Below, piece by piece: positions 25,301 to 35,879 of a DNA stretch of 64,000 nucleotides. A program made the translations under genes and the position numbers. The notes under the pieces are model-generated. The model made no database searches. It was not told where the DNA came from and saw only the letters and a program-made list of their open reading frames with translations. The number at the start of each line of letters is the position of its first letter. The stretch's first letter is position 1. This DNA is from Lasiosphaeris hirsuta (Eukaryota > Ascomycota > Sordariomycetes > Sordariales > Lasiosphaeriaceae), in NCBI GenBank assembly GCA_030549175.1, contig JAUKUA010000007.1, positions 1,550,001 through 1,614,000 on the forward strand, read 5' to 3'.

Positions 25301-25405
25301 GTGGAAGTCGAGCTAGCAAAGGCTGGGACGAAAGAAAGGGAGAGGCAGAGTGGGGTTAGGCTGGGTGGTGGGTTGTCACAGATGGACGTAGGTGTTTGGG
25401 ATTGA
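22328..25405 (+). CDS. Large disordered protein with PP1-docking-like motif, function unknown
   Basis: A single exon encodes 1025 residues. I recognise no catalytic domain. The N-terminus (DWLQLEYFANEPIY, then an acidic patch and YLKGRPTLLLSASLQGPFD) and the C-terminal 140 residues look conserved in style. The middle is low complexity. A 29-residue unit occurs at about residues 261-289 and again at 319-347, exactly one unit length apart (form EDxPxDxPE...VPKxxFED). Residues 788-793 are KRVSWA, a good match to the RVxF protein phosphatase 1 docking motif, followed by PLPGEE. An acidic run of D/E lies near residue 945. The C-terminus ends in a helix-prone segment (FLDRWDVEVELAKAG). From memory, related fungal proteins carry labels such as 'protamine P1', which says nothing about function. 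Nuclear location is a guess from the basic Arg/Lys patches. Confidence 0.75.
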   Translation: MRSNTVTRMEKNAPPPGDRDWLQLEYFANEPIYCEAQHDSDDVLYSGSDDDAYEDPAERRIRCEYQAQRYLKGRPTLLLSASLQGPFDRESGWKNPWLSRSGGRAGSKKRKLLATTDTVAEQRRKRTRPFMGSSCHLLSPESSSAQLTPYEFLSAKTATRIRDWRDNVVDEAEAAVGQCVEHVHVDVTPLTARPGLELAATSSLRQEATDMSYRTRSDRSFRFRAKPLRSKPDRSARGRRDTAPPEFEVSGIMPNEYIDGDVIEDVPTDAPENTTEFVYQIVPKGTFEDQSPPQPEVVMPHEDIFADTHGDITEDDPENIVEDIPGDVPEHAIEVADGHVPKVAFEDMLEDTPGDTSEDTPKPKSTQVLVQPGIHQLKKTPTARATQEDIPRSERPRVSVHPNEHTHEEALVVRGCTARTSSLMDGPTLVPGRSYLGSGGPKNFGIGHFSFENKSPSFTENGLGLPGKLLWPKPQQPTQSVLPSESAIDLAPLLDLALLASAELGNEALVRDEATQSGLEAHGPADAASSSAECDKNTESNESAEFNESMGPEEQDKSPGDQDVPSHLGCPASDLGVQSTQEEGGAEIVYSASCVVAEPPGLAPLSENAGGSQHSPEPQSPWTVETLVMHPKAKPEEFPSIINPTPDQAASQSPWAKGDSQVVMVGKARPYKVMSSPTMSHDLSKAGDSNPAQELMFDMDVQMSNAEPPPLQPSTPKSQELSLPTPEFTLSIKSFREFMTPSPVKIRRISADGQPPGTQRLVDAAVSNPWTRPSTQLSTRRRKLKKSKRVSWAPLPGEEQSLRDHTTPDPFPSSSPAGAEFPIASSAPQLHSRPRACSPPPSSLVATDQLPTANEKFGEHFAAMANRRRRSTTGVGSMDRVALLIGTPRIRKSLLPSASQQVCESPAMEAMAEAFLEADETVARHEECVVKALGDGGVREAMGLDDEEEEEEEDITFGLGLGNGEEPEEEPVVDDVTAVLDNLDDFLDRWDVEVELAKAGTKERERQSGVRLGGGLSQMDVGVWD
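23108..23368 (+). repeat. Degenerate 87-nt coding repeat in the 1025-residue protein
   Basis: Two 87-nt units, 23108-23194 and 23282-23368, encode related 29-residue segments that share the pattern E-D-x-P-x-D-x-P-E and end V-P-K-x-x-F-E-D. They are separated by exactly 87 nt, so the segment may be a three-unit array whose middle copy has diverged. Confidence 0.55.
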
Positions 25406-28400
25406 ACTGGTGCGAGCATCTATCTTTTGGATTGCATTCTTACGGGTGGGATGAAGGAGAGCGCGAGCATTGTTTTCACCATACCACGGGGTTATGGGTT
25501 GTTTGCGGCGTTTTATACCAGATAATTTGTCCAGGACAAAATATCACGGGGTGTCTCAATGGTCACATTTCGCTCCAGTAATTTATTGGGTCTTTAGCGA
25601 GGATCATCTTGTTTTAGATGTGTAGCGTATTGTACGTATATTTTCAACGTCACGACTTCAATGTCGGGCAGGGCGATAGACCACCCACGTTGATCAGGTA
25701 GATATATAACAATAGCCGCCCGTTACGATGACCTCGATAGACGCCGAAAATCGAGAGACATAGGTTGCTTAGCGGCCTGATGATCTTGTGTAATGTTACC
25801 TATCGTGTCTGGATTGCTTGACAATATCTGTATTACAAAAGATGCCTATACGAAAAGAAAAGTCTTAGTATGACAACACATGTGACGCCAAGGCTAGATG
25901 AGTAGCAAGATATTGAGATCTTCGGCCATCACTCGGCAGGTGGGGAGATTACATGGACAACCCAAGCTGAGGTATCTGGGTGTAACACGCGGCAAAACGA
26001 ATAACTAAAAATTCCATCTCGGGCCCATGGGAAAGCTACCCGACGCAAGGCGGTTACAGACATCGAGGGAGAGTCCCCGATCCCAACGCGGTTTAGGGTG
26101 TTAAAAATGCAGAAAGGGGTCCGAGGAGCAGATTCACGCAGGACCCTCTCCCACCCCCTTCCCCATTCTGACATCGGCAATTGCTCAAGACTGAGGCAGC
26201 CACTGGGAAACGGTGAGGGCTTGACTGAGACTAAGCTGGCATAACCGAGCAGGAGGATGTTTTCCATTTCCAATACTCCCACCCATCTTTCTTTTCTTTG
26301 TATGTTGATATTCCTTATCCTCCTTACTCGAAGAGGTAAGATGTATTTCACGAGCCGTCACAACGTGCCGTCCCCCCACCTACATGGGAGATCTATTGGA
26401 TCTCACTCCGGGGCTACCCAAATGAAGCCCAAGGAGTACAGTGCGAGGGAGCAAGCGACGGGGACTTGACCGCACCCCCTCTTCCCTGACCCCTCTCCTG
26501 CCGTGGCACACAAGTCTAGACTCGCAGATGAACAGATATGTTGTCTCGGGAGTTTGGGGAGGGGCCCCGGTTGGGCGTATTGCCAGCAGCACATGCTTGT
26601 CTGGTCTGTGGACGTGTCTTGTGGCGTTCATAGTAAAGAGCCTCATCACCCGCCAATGACATACTGGCGTTTTGCCACTTACACTCGGAGATCATGATGT
26701 GGGTAAGTTAGGTTCACAAATTCGGCTGTCGGGTCAAAACGTGGTCAGGTCCTTATCTCGGAATTGCCAGGAAACTGGGCAAGGAGTAGTGAATCAAGTG
26801 TTTGAGGCCCAATATATCAAGGCCTAGGATGGTGCTCCTGGGGGGGGGGGGGGGGGGGCGGGCGGTTGGGCGGCATCCACACAGGGGTAAACTAGTCGTT
26901 AGACTTTCCAGATCAAGGTTCTCGGCGTCCGAACATACCGAGGACATTCCCGTACGCCGAGAGTGCAGGAGTCCGTGGTCGGTTTGGGCAAATCGAGAGG
27001 GAGGAAGTATCCGGGATAGTGGTGAAAGTAAGACCAGGGGGGGGGGATTCTGGTCCGAGGGAGAGAGCACGTGGTATGTCAAGCTGAGCTGGTTGACTGC
27101 GGCGAGAGGATGGAGGAGCATCTCCTGCTCCTACCAAGACACGTTTCAAATTTGAACGATGGGAATTATCGAATGTCGTTGGATGAGTAAGTGGGAATTC
27201 GATGCCTGCCGCCTTACAGGGCTCCCCGTGGTCACTCCCTGTGGACGAGGCAGCGCGGGCTGGGCTTAGGCGACGTCGTCTCTTGGTGGCGAGAATTCAA
27301 ACGGCAGATCAAAGCACTCGCTCAGATGTAACCATGATTGTTGACGGCTGATGGTGATACCGAGAACCATGGACCTTAGGGGAGGTCTGTGGGGAGCACG
27401 TTTTGGTATGATTGGTGGTTGATGATTTGGGCTGCGAGGGTTTGCAGGCAGGCTCTGGCACGCATTATTTGCTCTGAAGACGGCACCTTGGCCTGTCGAA
27501 GCGAGGGCAGCGAGGGCAGCGAGGTTGCGTGGGTCGAAGGTCGCGGGTCGTGATGGATGGCATTTCTGGCAGTCGAAGTTGAACGGTGCGTATTGGTGTT
27601 TCCGGCCTGTCCTCTCGGCACCTCGCATCAGAACATTGGCGCGGGGCGGCAACCAAACACCATGTGTGCCGTGCCGTGCCATACTTGGTATCATTCTATC
27701 ATATATGAGGTCTGGAATAGTATGTACCGAGATGCAAGAGATACAGACATGCGGAAATCGACTGGCTTTGGGTTTGACCGGTCTTCCGACATAGTGCAGG
27801 GTACGTAGCACCAACGAGGAGCATGCTGCGAGGAGCATGCTGCTGCGAGGAGCTGCGAGGGGCTGCGCCTGGTATCGAGTGAGTGCGATAACAGGACTGA
27901 GGGCTGCGAGCTCGGGCCGGCGTCGCCAAGACAAAACGACGCCGCCGTATCATGGCAAGCCAGAATGGCGACAAGGTGAGGTGCGAATACCAACCTACTT
28001 CTATGCAGGCGACCCAATTTGTGTCATTGGCCGGAGTTTTGAGTGTGCTGCAAATGCAAACTCTCTGCAAACTCTGAAACCTCGGTCAAGTGACATGATG
28101 GAGTTGGGATCTGACTGCCAATGGGGAAGCTTCCAGTGGCTCAGGACCAAGTGTAGCGCAGCATGATCTCGTACGCGTTTCTGGTTGCGTAACCACAATC
28201 CTCACCGATGTCTCGATCGCTGTGCGACATGCTTAGTGTAGACACGCCCAAGGCACGGCTTAGCCATCCTTAGAACCTAAGACTCTGCCATGGAGAGGAG
28301 CAGTCAGACAGCGTCTAATCGACAGACAATGGTTGGATACACGGCTGGAAGGAGTAAGGAGGCTCCGGGCGGCCGACGACGACGGAGGTCCACCGTTCTC

Positions 28401-29210
28401 GTTCGTTATCAGTGACTGTGAGCCGGGCCCGAGCTAGTCGGGCGCTGCCACGAGACAAAGCGTGAAACTGGGGAGCGATGTGGGATTGTGGGCGCAAGAG
28501 CGATCTGGAGATTCATACATGCTCTACGTCTGTGGCTGTGTCGAGGTCGAGGGGTTGTTGATTTGGGTTGGAGGTGCTCGGGAGTCGGCTCGTCATCATT
28601 ACCTCGAGCTTTGCAGCATGGGATTTTGCATGGATCTGGAAGTTGGGGAAGATGGTGACTTTTGCAGATGCATGCTGGCTTTGTTGGCCCAGTGGGTTGC
28701 CGCTAGACTTGACCCCTCTTTGCCCCTCAAGGCGCAGAGCAAGTGTCCATTATCTCCCCAAACAGGACCCGCCACAGAACCACAGAAACAGGCTGACAGT
28801 GCAGCGCATAGTGCACTTAGTACAGTACATGCGGACATAGTGCGGTTGCGTCAGGAGCCGAGCATCATTGCTCACATTGCACCGCACCTACTTTTTCTTA
28901 TCTTGATGCTCCAACCAGGAACACACCCTCGACGCAGCGCTGCTTGTAATCCTTCCCGCTTGCGAGTGCTTCCGGTTGGACATAGCTAGTCCTTGGGGTT
29001 CCCCAGTGCAGCACGTAAAACCGCACTATTTGCAAAGACCAAAAAAGAGTGCTGCAGGGAAAAATTGCTGCCCCAACCGAGCTTTTCCTGCCGACGGGAA
29101 ACGGGAAACGAGCATCCACCATCCACAATCCCGCCGTCGCCCATCCTCGGGAGCTCTCCAACAGCAACCCCCTCCCACAATCCCGTCCCTGCTCCCCCCA
29201 GAGACGCCAG
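25406..29210. other. Long intergenic region upstream of KCS1
   Basis: No gene is supported. It contains a 19-base G run (26840-26858), a 10-base G run (27037-27046) and GAGGAGCATGCTGC-type short repeats near 27815-27860. The longest frame (27266-27934, minus, 222 codons) has no recognisable domain and is overlapped by equally long frames on the same strand. The last part presumably carries the promoter and leader of KCS1. Confidence 0.5.
26840..26858. repeat. Homopolymer of 19 G
   Basis: An uninterrupted run of 19 G, followed by CGGGCGG. Such runs are prone to length errors in sequencing and can form G-quadruplexes. It lies in an intergenic region. Confidence 0.9.
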
Positions 29211-29273
29211 ATGTTCACCTCATGTCCAATCCGTCCCACGCCCACGAAAATGCCGCACCCGCTGCACCGGTGA
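29211..29273 (+). other. Upstream ORF overlapping the KCS1 start
   Basis: This ATG lies 11 bases before the KCS1 ATG in another frame and opens a 20-codon ORF ending at 29273. The KCS1 ATG at 29222 has pyrimidines around it (C at -3), so its context is weak. Scanning ribosomes could use either start. Confidence 0.35.
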
Positions 29274-32200
29274 GACCTGGTCCGCCTGCTGAGTCTCCCG
29301 CGCATCCTCGCCCGCAAGATGCGCCACCTCCACGGCCAGCAGGCCCGCCAGGGGCACAAGACGTACACGATGTACCTGTGCCACCGGTAGCACCTGGGCA
29401 GCAAGGCACTCCCACATCTCCCACCACCACCCCGGCCCCTCCGTCTTCGGGGGATACCATTAAATACCACCGCGGCCCTGCTCTCCTCCAGCGACCTCAT
29501 GGACCCTCTTTGCTGACACAGGCTCTTGCTTCAGCCCGCGGCATCCCTCCGCCCAACTACCCAACCCAAGAGCAGCTGCTGTTGCTTACCCAGACCCCTT
29601 CTCCCCCTCTCCAACAAGACCCCAGCAGCCAGTACCCAGCCCCCGATCACCAGCAACCCAACGAGCAAGAGCTCTATCATGCTCCGTCTCCCCCCCCGAG
29701 CGACGGCGACTCCCTGACGCCCCGGGCTTCCCCCCGAGACACCACAACGATGCCTTCTTCCACCGTCGTCGCCACCACCGTGGCTTACCCTTTTGGCCCG
29801 CTCGAGCCCTCGATTCCGGGTACCTATAGTATGCTGGACCTCGGAGAGGTAAACTCGGTGCTGAACAACCACCGCGTCTTTCTTTCCAAGACCAAGGACC
29901 GAGGCACTTCGCTTGAGAGGACAGACAGAGAAAAGCGAGCCCAGGACCGACCGAGTCGATCTGCCGCTTTTTCATACATCTCTGCGAGCAGCAATGCTCT
30001 CGTCACCCCGCCCTTCACCGGGTCGCCCACCGCTCTCGACGACGGCGCTGCCATTGGCTCTGCTGCTCTAGAGCCCCTCGCTGATCCCAAGGCACGGAAG
30101 CCGGACCACAGGGTGTCCATGGGCCCTGAAAAGGCGTGGTCGATCGGCACTACAGGAGAGTCAGCCAGCTCCCAGGATGGCCAGGTCGAAAAGTCGATTA
30201 CAGAGGCCATCACTGGGGCTGAGCCCAATGCGCGGACCAGTCGAAAGGCTAGCCACAGTTTACGTTTCTTCAAGGAAGGTAATCCCGAGGAGAAAGGAAA
30301 GCGAAAGGACTCGCGTCTGGGGCTACACCCCCGAGAAAAGCTCCCGCCAACGGCTGAGACCGCTGACGAGACTGAAGGCGTTCTTCACAGGGACAATGAA
30401 GGTTCGAGTTCACGGCCTGTGCCAGTTTCTGACGATAAGTCGCTGCTGGCTGACCGCCGGGCTCGCTCCTTTCCCATACGAGCTCCAGAGGTCGATCCTC
30501 TAACCGCATCGCCAGAAGAATATAAGGGCAGCAGCCCCCTAGCTGGGGATGTTACAATTGATGAGGTTTCGCCCATTCCTGAGCCGGCTGGTCCGAACCG
30601 TCGAGCGCCGGACTCCGGTGAGGTCGTACCAGACACTGGACTGGAGACGAGGCGGAAATCGGATGCGAGCTGTGGGGCGGGGGAGATTACAGAGGAGGGA
30701 GAAGAGTCTGGAGAAGAAAAGATTTCGTCAGCAGTATTCTTGCCCCATCAAGGCCCTGAGCAATCGGGGGACCATGTCCCCGTGACTGGCGTGCCGCCCA
30801 GATCAATACCTTCTTCAAGAACTCTTCCGCGCGCTAATGATTGGCTTGAACCTATTCCCGACGTGGGTAAGCAGTTGAGAGTCAGCCATGAGAGAGAAGC
30901 GTGGTCGGAGCCTATCGATATACCCATAGTAGCTCGAGAGGTAGACACTCAAGTCGATGGTCCTGCAAATGCCGATGAGAGTGAACCTAGCGCCCGTCCT
31001 CCCACGCTGCCACGCCCACTTCCTGAGTACCCAGAGGATAGCGTCCATGAACATCAAAAGCAGCCATTGGAGGCTATTGAACTCATCCCATACAAACATC
31101 AGGTGGGAGGGCATACTACTTTGTGGCGCTTTTCGCGCCGAGCTGTTTGCAAACAGCTGAATAACCGCGAGAATGAGTTCTACGAGAAGGTGGAGAAATA
31201 CCATCGCGACCTATTGGCTTTCTTGCCAAGGTATGTGTGCATTCCATCTTGTGGTCGCTGTTTGTTTGCGTTGCTAATTGGTGGCAACCAGGTACATTGG
31301 CGTATTGAATGTCACCTTTCAAAAGAAGCCGCGGCGAAAGTCCACTCTAAAGAGGGATGAAGCAGCCGCATTGGAGCGCAGTTTGGTGGGCCAGTCGGAC
31401 GCTGATGGTGCTGCGAAACCCAACGGGGCGACTCGTGGGGACGAATGCCCGCACAACCACACAGATGCCCCATCTTCGGCCAGCCATCAGCGTGTTATCA
31501 GCCAGTCGCTCCAGGCCCCCCAAGGATCCGTTCCTACCGTGAAATTCGTTGATAATCAACACATCCTCCCGCGAAACCTCCTTCAGCCCTCCCCAAGCGG
31601 CCCCAGCACTACAGGCCATTATCGGAGCGTGTCGGCGTCTCTCCAAGAGGCGGGTCTTAATGGGCATGCCACCTCTGAGTCGGGGAGCAGAGACGAGGCG
31701 ATGCGGCCAGGCCTCAACGGCCGCCAAGTTCATAGCTGGGGAGCTACAACGGTGAACAAGCGACTTCGCAACGAGGTCTTCAATGATGCCTTCCTGAAGC
31801 GTCCGATTGCCATTCATCGGCATCGGAAAGGGCACCAGCGCGCCGTGCCCCGACGGAGCCTTCAGCAAGTCCTCCGGCCAACCGGCTCGGACCCAACTTT
31901 GATCGCCTCCCGAGAGAGGGATGATCAAGCTACGCCCACCGCCGTGGAGCAGCCCATACCTATCTCCCAGCCCATCCACCGTCTAGTACAGAGCCAGAGC
32001 GATATCCAACCAGGTGATTATTTCGAGGCCGACGACGACGAGCCGCCTCCCAAGGACGTGACAGGGACTAGCGCTCCCGAGCCCGAGATCCTGGGGGATT
32101 CATCGCCTGCGCAGAAGAAGAAGCGGAGATATTCTGGGACTGGACTTCGCCGAAAGCCAAAGGATGTCAGAGATGCCCGTGGCGACCTCAAGTACTTCGA

Positions 32201-33245
32201 GGAGGCGGACGAAGTTGGCTTCAAAGGCGACAAGGAGGCCTTTGCCAACAGAGAGGCTCAGGATGAGCAGCCTGACCGACCGGGAACGCCACAGAATAGC
32301 GCAGCCTATGACCAGCAACAGGACTTCGCCTCATTCACTGTTCCCTCGTCTACTGTTTCCGAGCTTCCCGGTCCGAGGGCCGAATTCAAGAGAATCCCGC
32401 GTCCGGTCAACCCCAAAGAGGCCCAGACTCAAAAAGATTCGCGAGTTGAGTTCTTCTTGCTGCTCGAAGATCTCACGGCCGGTATGAAGCGGCCGTGCAT
32501 CATGGACCTCAAGATGGGCACGCGGCAGTACGGTGTCGAGGCTAACGCCAAAAAGCAAAAGTCGCAGCAGGGCAAGTGCGCCAAAACGACATCACGCGAG
32601 CTGGGCGTTCGCGTGTGCGGGCTGCAAGTCTGGGACGTCAAGACGCAGAGCTACGTCTTCAAGGACAAGTACTACGGGCGCGACCTCAAGAAGGGGGCCG
32701 AGTTCCAGGGCGCACTAACGCGGTTCCTGTACGACGGTGTCGACCGCGCCAGCATCCTTCGGCACATTCCCACCGTCCTGCAGAAACTGGACCAGCTCGA
32801 AGTCATCATCGGCCGCCTGCGCGGCTACCGCTTTTATGCCGCCAGCTTGCTGATGTTTTATGATGGCGAACCCGGTGACGTAGATGCGGCGATTATCGAG
32901 GATTCCACAACGGACTTTGCGACGGATACCGAGGAGGCGGGGCCGCGGCCGAGGGTACGGAAGAACCCGAGGGAAATCGACTTCAAGATGGCGGACTTTG
33001 CGAATTGCGTCACGGCCGGTGATCTCGATAAGGATAAGCCGTGTCCACCCCGGCACCCGGGCGAGCCGGACCGTGGGTTCTTGAGGGGGTTGAGGAGCCT
33101 GAGAAAGTATTTCCTCAAGATCCAGAGGGATACCAGGTCTGAGATGGGGCTCATCTCGGCGCAGCAGCAGGTGATGTGGAATGGGGCAGAGAGCAGTGGA
33201 GAGTTGGATGGCGTGGGAGAGGATGAAGGGTTGGTTAGCGAGTGA
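29222..33245 (+). CDS. KCS1: Inositol hexakisphosphate kinase (KCS1/IP6K)
   Basis: Two exons, 29222-31230 and 31292-33245 (GTATGT donor, CCAG acceptor), give 1320 residues. By family, the kinase pyrophosphorylates InsP6 to 5-InsP7, a signal in phosphate homeostasis, stress response and chromatin. The first 600 residues are Pro/Ser-rich and disordered. A conserved N-lobe segment (about 620-690, IELIPYKHQVGGH to FLPRYIGVLNVTF) is split by the intron. An insert of over 300 residues follows, a known trait of Kcs1. The catalytic part at about 1050-1290 has the IPK signature PCIMDLKMG (PxxxDxKxG), then YYGRDLKKG, the ASLLMFYDGEPG segment and IDFKMADFANC, which carries the metal-binding Asp. The start is the first in-frame ATG after an upstream stop. 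It is in weak context, so a 5' exon cannot be excluded. Confidence 0.92.
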
Positions 33246-34109
33246 ATAGCTGGCTGGTCTGTGAGCTTGAGAACGCCTGGGGCTCATGAAGTTTGCGGTT
33301 TCTTCCTCATGGTTTTGGTTTAGTTTTGCGGGTTTTGTCGTCTCATTCTCCGTTTATTTCTGTCTGCCTTCAAGCCACCCAATGTACATAGGCGTTACGA
33401 CAATTCTGGTTTTTTGGGATTTCCATCTTGATACACCATACTCTGCATTGTCTTTGGCGTCCATCTTTCCTGATGGTGTCTTGTTTGGTTTTTCTTGGGG
33501 ACAGTAGGGTTTATTGCGGCGAGAGACTTTTTTTTGAGAGAGCAGGCAGTTTACGAGACGGAGGGAGGTTTGATGAGATTGGAACAAACGATATGAATAG
33601 AAGTGTAGGCCAGAGAGACAAGAACTGGGAGGGCATGATACGGTTGTGGGCTGCTATGAGGAACTCCTGGTCAACGGTCTGGGAGATGGAATACGCGATC
33701 ACGACTTGGGCAGTGCAAGAATAGACGAGTTAGACAAAAAAGGTGCAAAACAGATGTCATGACTGTGGCATTAGAGATTGCTATTCATCGAGCATATTTA
33801 ATTTACCCAGCAGTGACTGTTCAAGTGAAGTGTGAAATGGTGGTGCAGGGCCCATTTGTATGGGACCAATGACAATTTGTTCCTCGCCAGGAGGAGGAAT
33901 AAACGATTACGCTCTTTCCTGTGCCCGGAACCTCGCTATAAGGTACAGTGAATCGGGTATTGTAAAAGCGGTACTATCCGTTCGCCACAGAATCTGAAGT
34001 AGCTTATGCTACCAAGACAAGATTTTTGATGGTACAGTGCAGTAAACTAGCTCTTCAAACGAATCAACAGCACCAACACACAAGATATTTAACCACACGA
34101 CAGACAGCC
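33246..34109. other. Convergent 3' region, KCS1 / enoyl-CoA hydratase-isomerase
   Basis: Both genes end here. The sequence is T- and A-richer than the flanking exons, which fits 3' untranslated regions. I see no gene. Confidence 0.5.
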
Positions 34110-34993
34110 TTACAACTTGGCCCGCCCTTTGATTTCCTTCAACCTCTCGTCCGCCACCCACCTCCTCCCCTCCTCAGCATCCATCCCATCCTTAGCCCGC
34201 TTCTCCTCCCTCAAATGCCCCTCCTCGCTCAACAGCTCCACACTCTCACGGTACATCTCAGCCTTGAGGAAACCGTACACGCCCGTCTTGGCCTTGGTCG
34301 TCAGCTTCCGTTGGGCCACGAGCGCCAGCACCTCGTCGAGGCCGCCGACGGCATCGGCGATGCCGCCCGCCACGGCCGCCACCCCGTCGAACCGGTGCGC
34401 CTCGAGCACGAGCGTGCGGTACGTCGCGGCCGGCAGCTTGAGCCGGAAGACGGCGCTCATGGCCGGCTTGAGCGGCACGCCGAACTCGAGCTCGTTAATG
34501 CACGCGAACCCCCGCGCCGCGTTCATGACGCGGTAGTCGTGGTGCATGGCGAGCATCAGCCCGCCGGCAAAGGCGTGGCCGTTGAGGAGCGCGACGGTGG
34601 GCATGGGGTATCTTTGGCGGCGGGTTAGTCTTGCTGCCGCCGGAAGGGGAAGAAAAAGGGGGCAAGATTTACGTACGTGAGGAAGCGGTTGAAGAGCTTG
34701 TAGAGGACCCGCGGGAGAAAGGTCTCGATGCTCAGCGCGTGCTCGAGGTCGAGGCCGTTGGAGTAGAATTTGGGGGTGCCGCTGGTGGTGACCACGGCGC
34801 CGGGCGTGTAACCGCCGAACTCGAGCAGGTCGAGGGCATCAAGCAGAGCATTGCAGAAGGCGGTTGTCAGGCGATTGTCGGGCGGCGAGGTGAAGGTCAG
34901 GAGGTAGACGGCCGGGGCGGGCTCGGTGCAGACAATGTTGCCGCCGACGTGGGCGTTGAGGGGCGGGATCGGGAGGGTGAAGAGGGGTGCCAT
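34110..34993 (-). CDS. Peroxisomal enoyl-CoA hydratase/isomerase family protein
   Basis: Two exons, 34993-34677 and 34611-34110 (GTACGT donor, AAAG acceptor), give 272 residues. The fold is the crotonase type. Exon 1 holds the first oxyanion-hole strand (KFYSNGLDL). Exon 2 holds the second, GHAFAGGLMLAMHHDYRVM, followed by CINELEFGVPL, where a glutamate near residue 146 is placed like the catalytic acid of delta3,delta2-enoyl-CoA isomerases. The protein ends in Ala-Lys-Leu, a canonical PTS1, so it should act in peroxisomes, probably on double-bond positions during beta-oxidation of unsaturated fatty acids. Hydratase versus isomerase cannot be settled from sequence alone. The splice gives a continuous FLTYPMPTVALLNG. 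Confidence 0.85.
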
Positions 34994-35879
34994 GGTTGCT
35001 AGCTATGGCGACAACAATATTAACAATAACATCAACAAAATCTGAAAATAGATATAGGTGTAAATGGGTGACGGTGGATGGAGGTGTGTGTGTAAGTGGC
35101 TTTGATGTGGTCGCCTGAGCTCCAGCTGAATCAATGTCTGGGCGCTCTGGACCTCGGCTTAGGGTCGACGAGATTACTAGGCAGTCCTCAATTATTCTAC
35201 TACACCAGCCCAATTCCTCTTACTTTTGTTCAGTTAATCAGGTAGATATATCCCGAAAGTAAGTGTAAAGTCGATCTACCTATGCAGGAGCTCGCATCTG
35301 CACGAGGAAGGGTCTAACTAAGTTGAACGGATCTAGCAGTTCGGCACTCGAATCGCGGCGGGTTGCATGTGACGACGCCCATCGCCCTCCGGATGCCGTC
35401 ACGCCAAGCTAGCTGCCACCCGTGCTCCGGGGCTCCTCCACGACTCCAAAACACCACCGAACACATTCAGGTTTGTACAGCACAAAGACAACACGAGGGT
35501 TGATCTAGTAGCCATACCATTTATAGCAGCTAGAGCTAGTTATACAGCCTGAACACTTTCACATGCAAACAAGTCCTAGCGACCAACAAAACTCCCTCGC
35601 AACCAAAACGCCGTCTGGCTTCACATTTGTGGAGGCCAGTCCCCGCGCATCAAAACACGACATGACTCTGCATGTCCCTGATAAGCCCCTGCTATCCACC
35701 ACTTCCACAAGCATCCATCAATGTAGGTAATGACAAAAAAGAAGAGACGCGCCATACTAAAGCGCTCGTACTGCCGTGTTGTATAAAAGAACCGTTACCA
35801 TTGTCTAATGCATGCCGTGGCCCGGGTTTCTCTCCTCGTCCGAATCCACCATCTCCCGCATCGCGACCCCGTCCTCGTC
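34994..35879. other. Intergenic region between hydratase/isomerase gene and ATG27
   Basis: It holds the promoter of the minus-strand hydratase/isomerase gene and the 3' end of ATG27. No gene is seen. The sequence is mixed, with A/T-rich parts near 35000-35060 and 35500-35590. Confidence 0.5.

Noticed and set aside
25693..25707. 15-base word ATCAGGTAGATATAT shared with 35237-35251
   Set aside because: A few 15-mer matches are expected by chance in 64 kb; no extension of the similarity on either side.
31347..31979. 210-codon minus-strand frame in KCS1 exon 2
   Set aside because: Antisense shadow of the conserved kinase exon.
34026..34628. 200-codon plus-strand frame over the peroxisomal enoyl-CoA hydratase/isomerase
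   Set aside because: Antisense to a gene with a clear fold motif and PTS1; caused by high GC at third positions.
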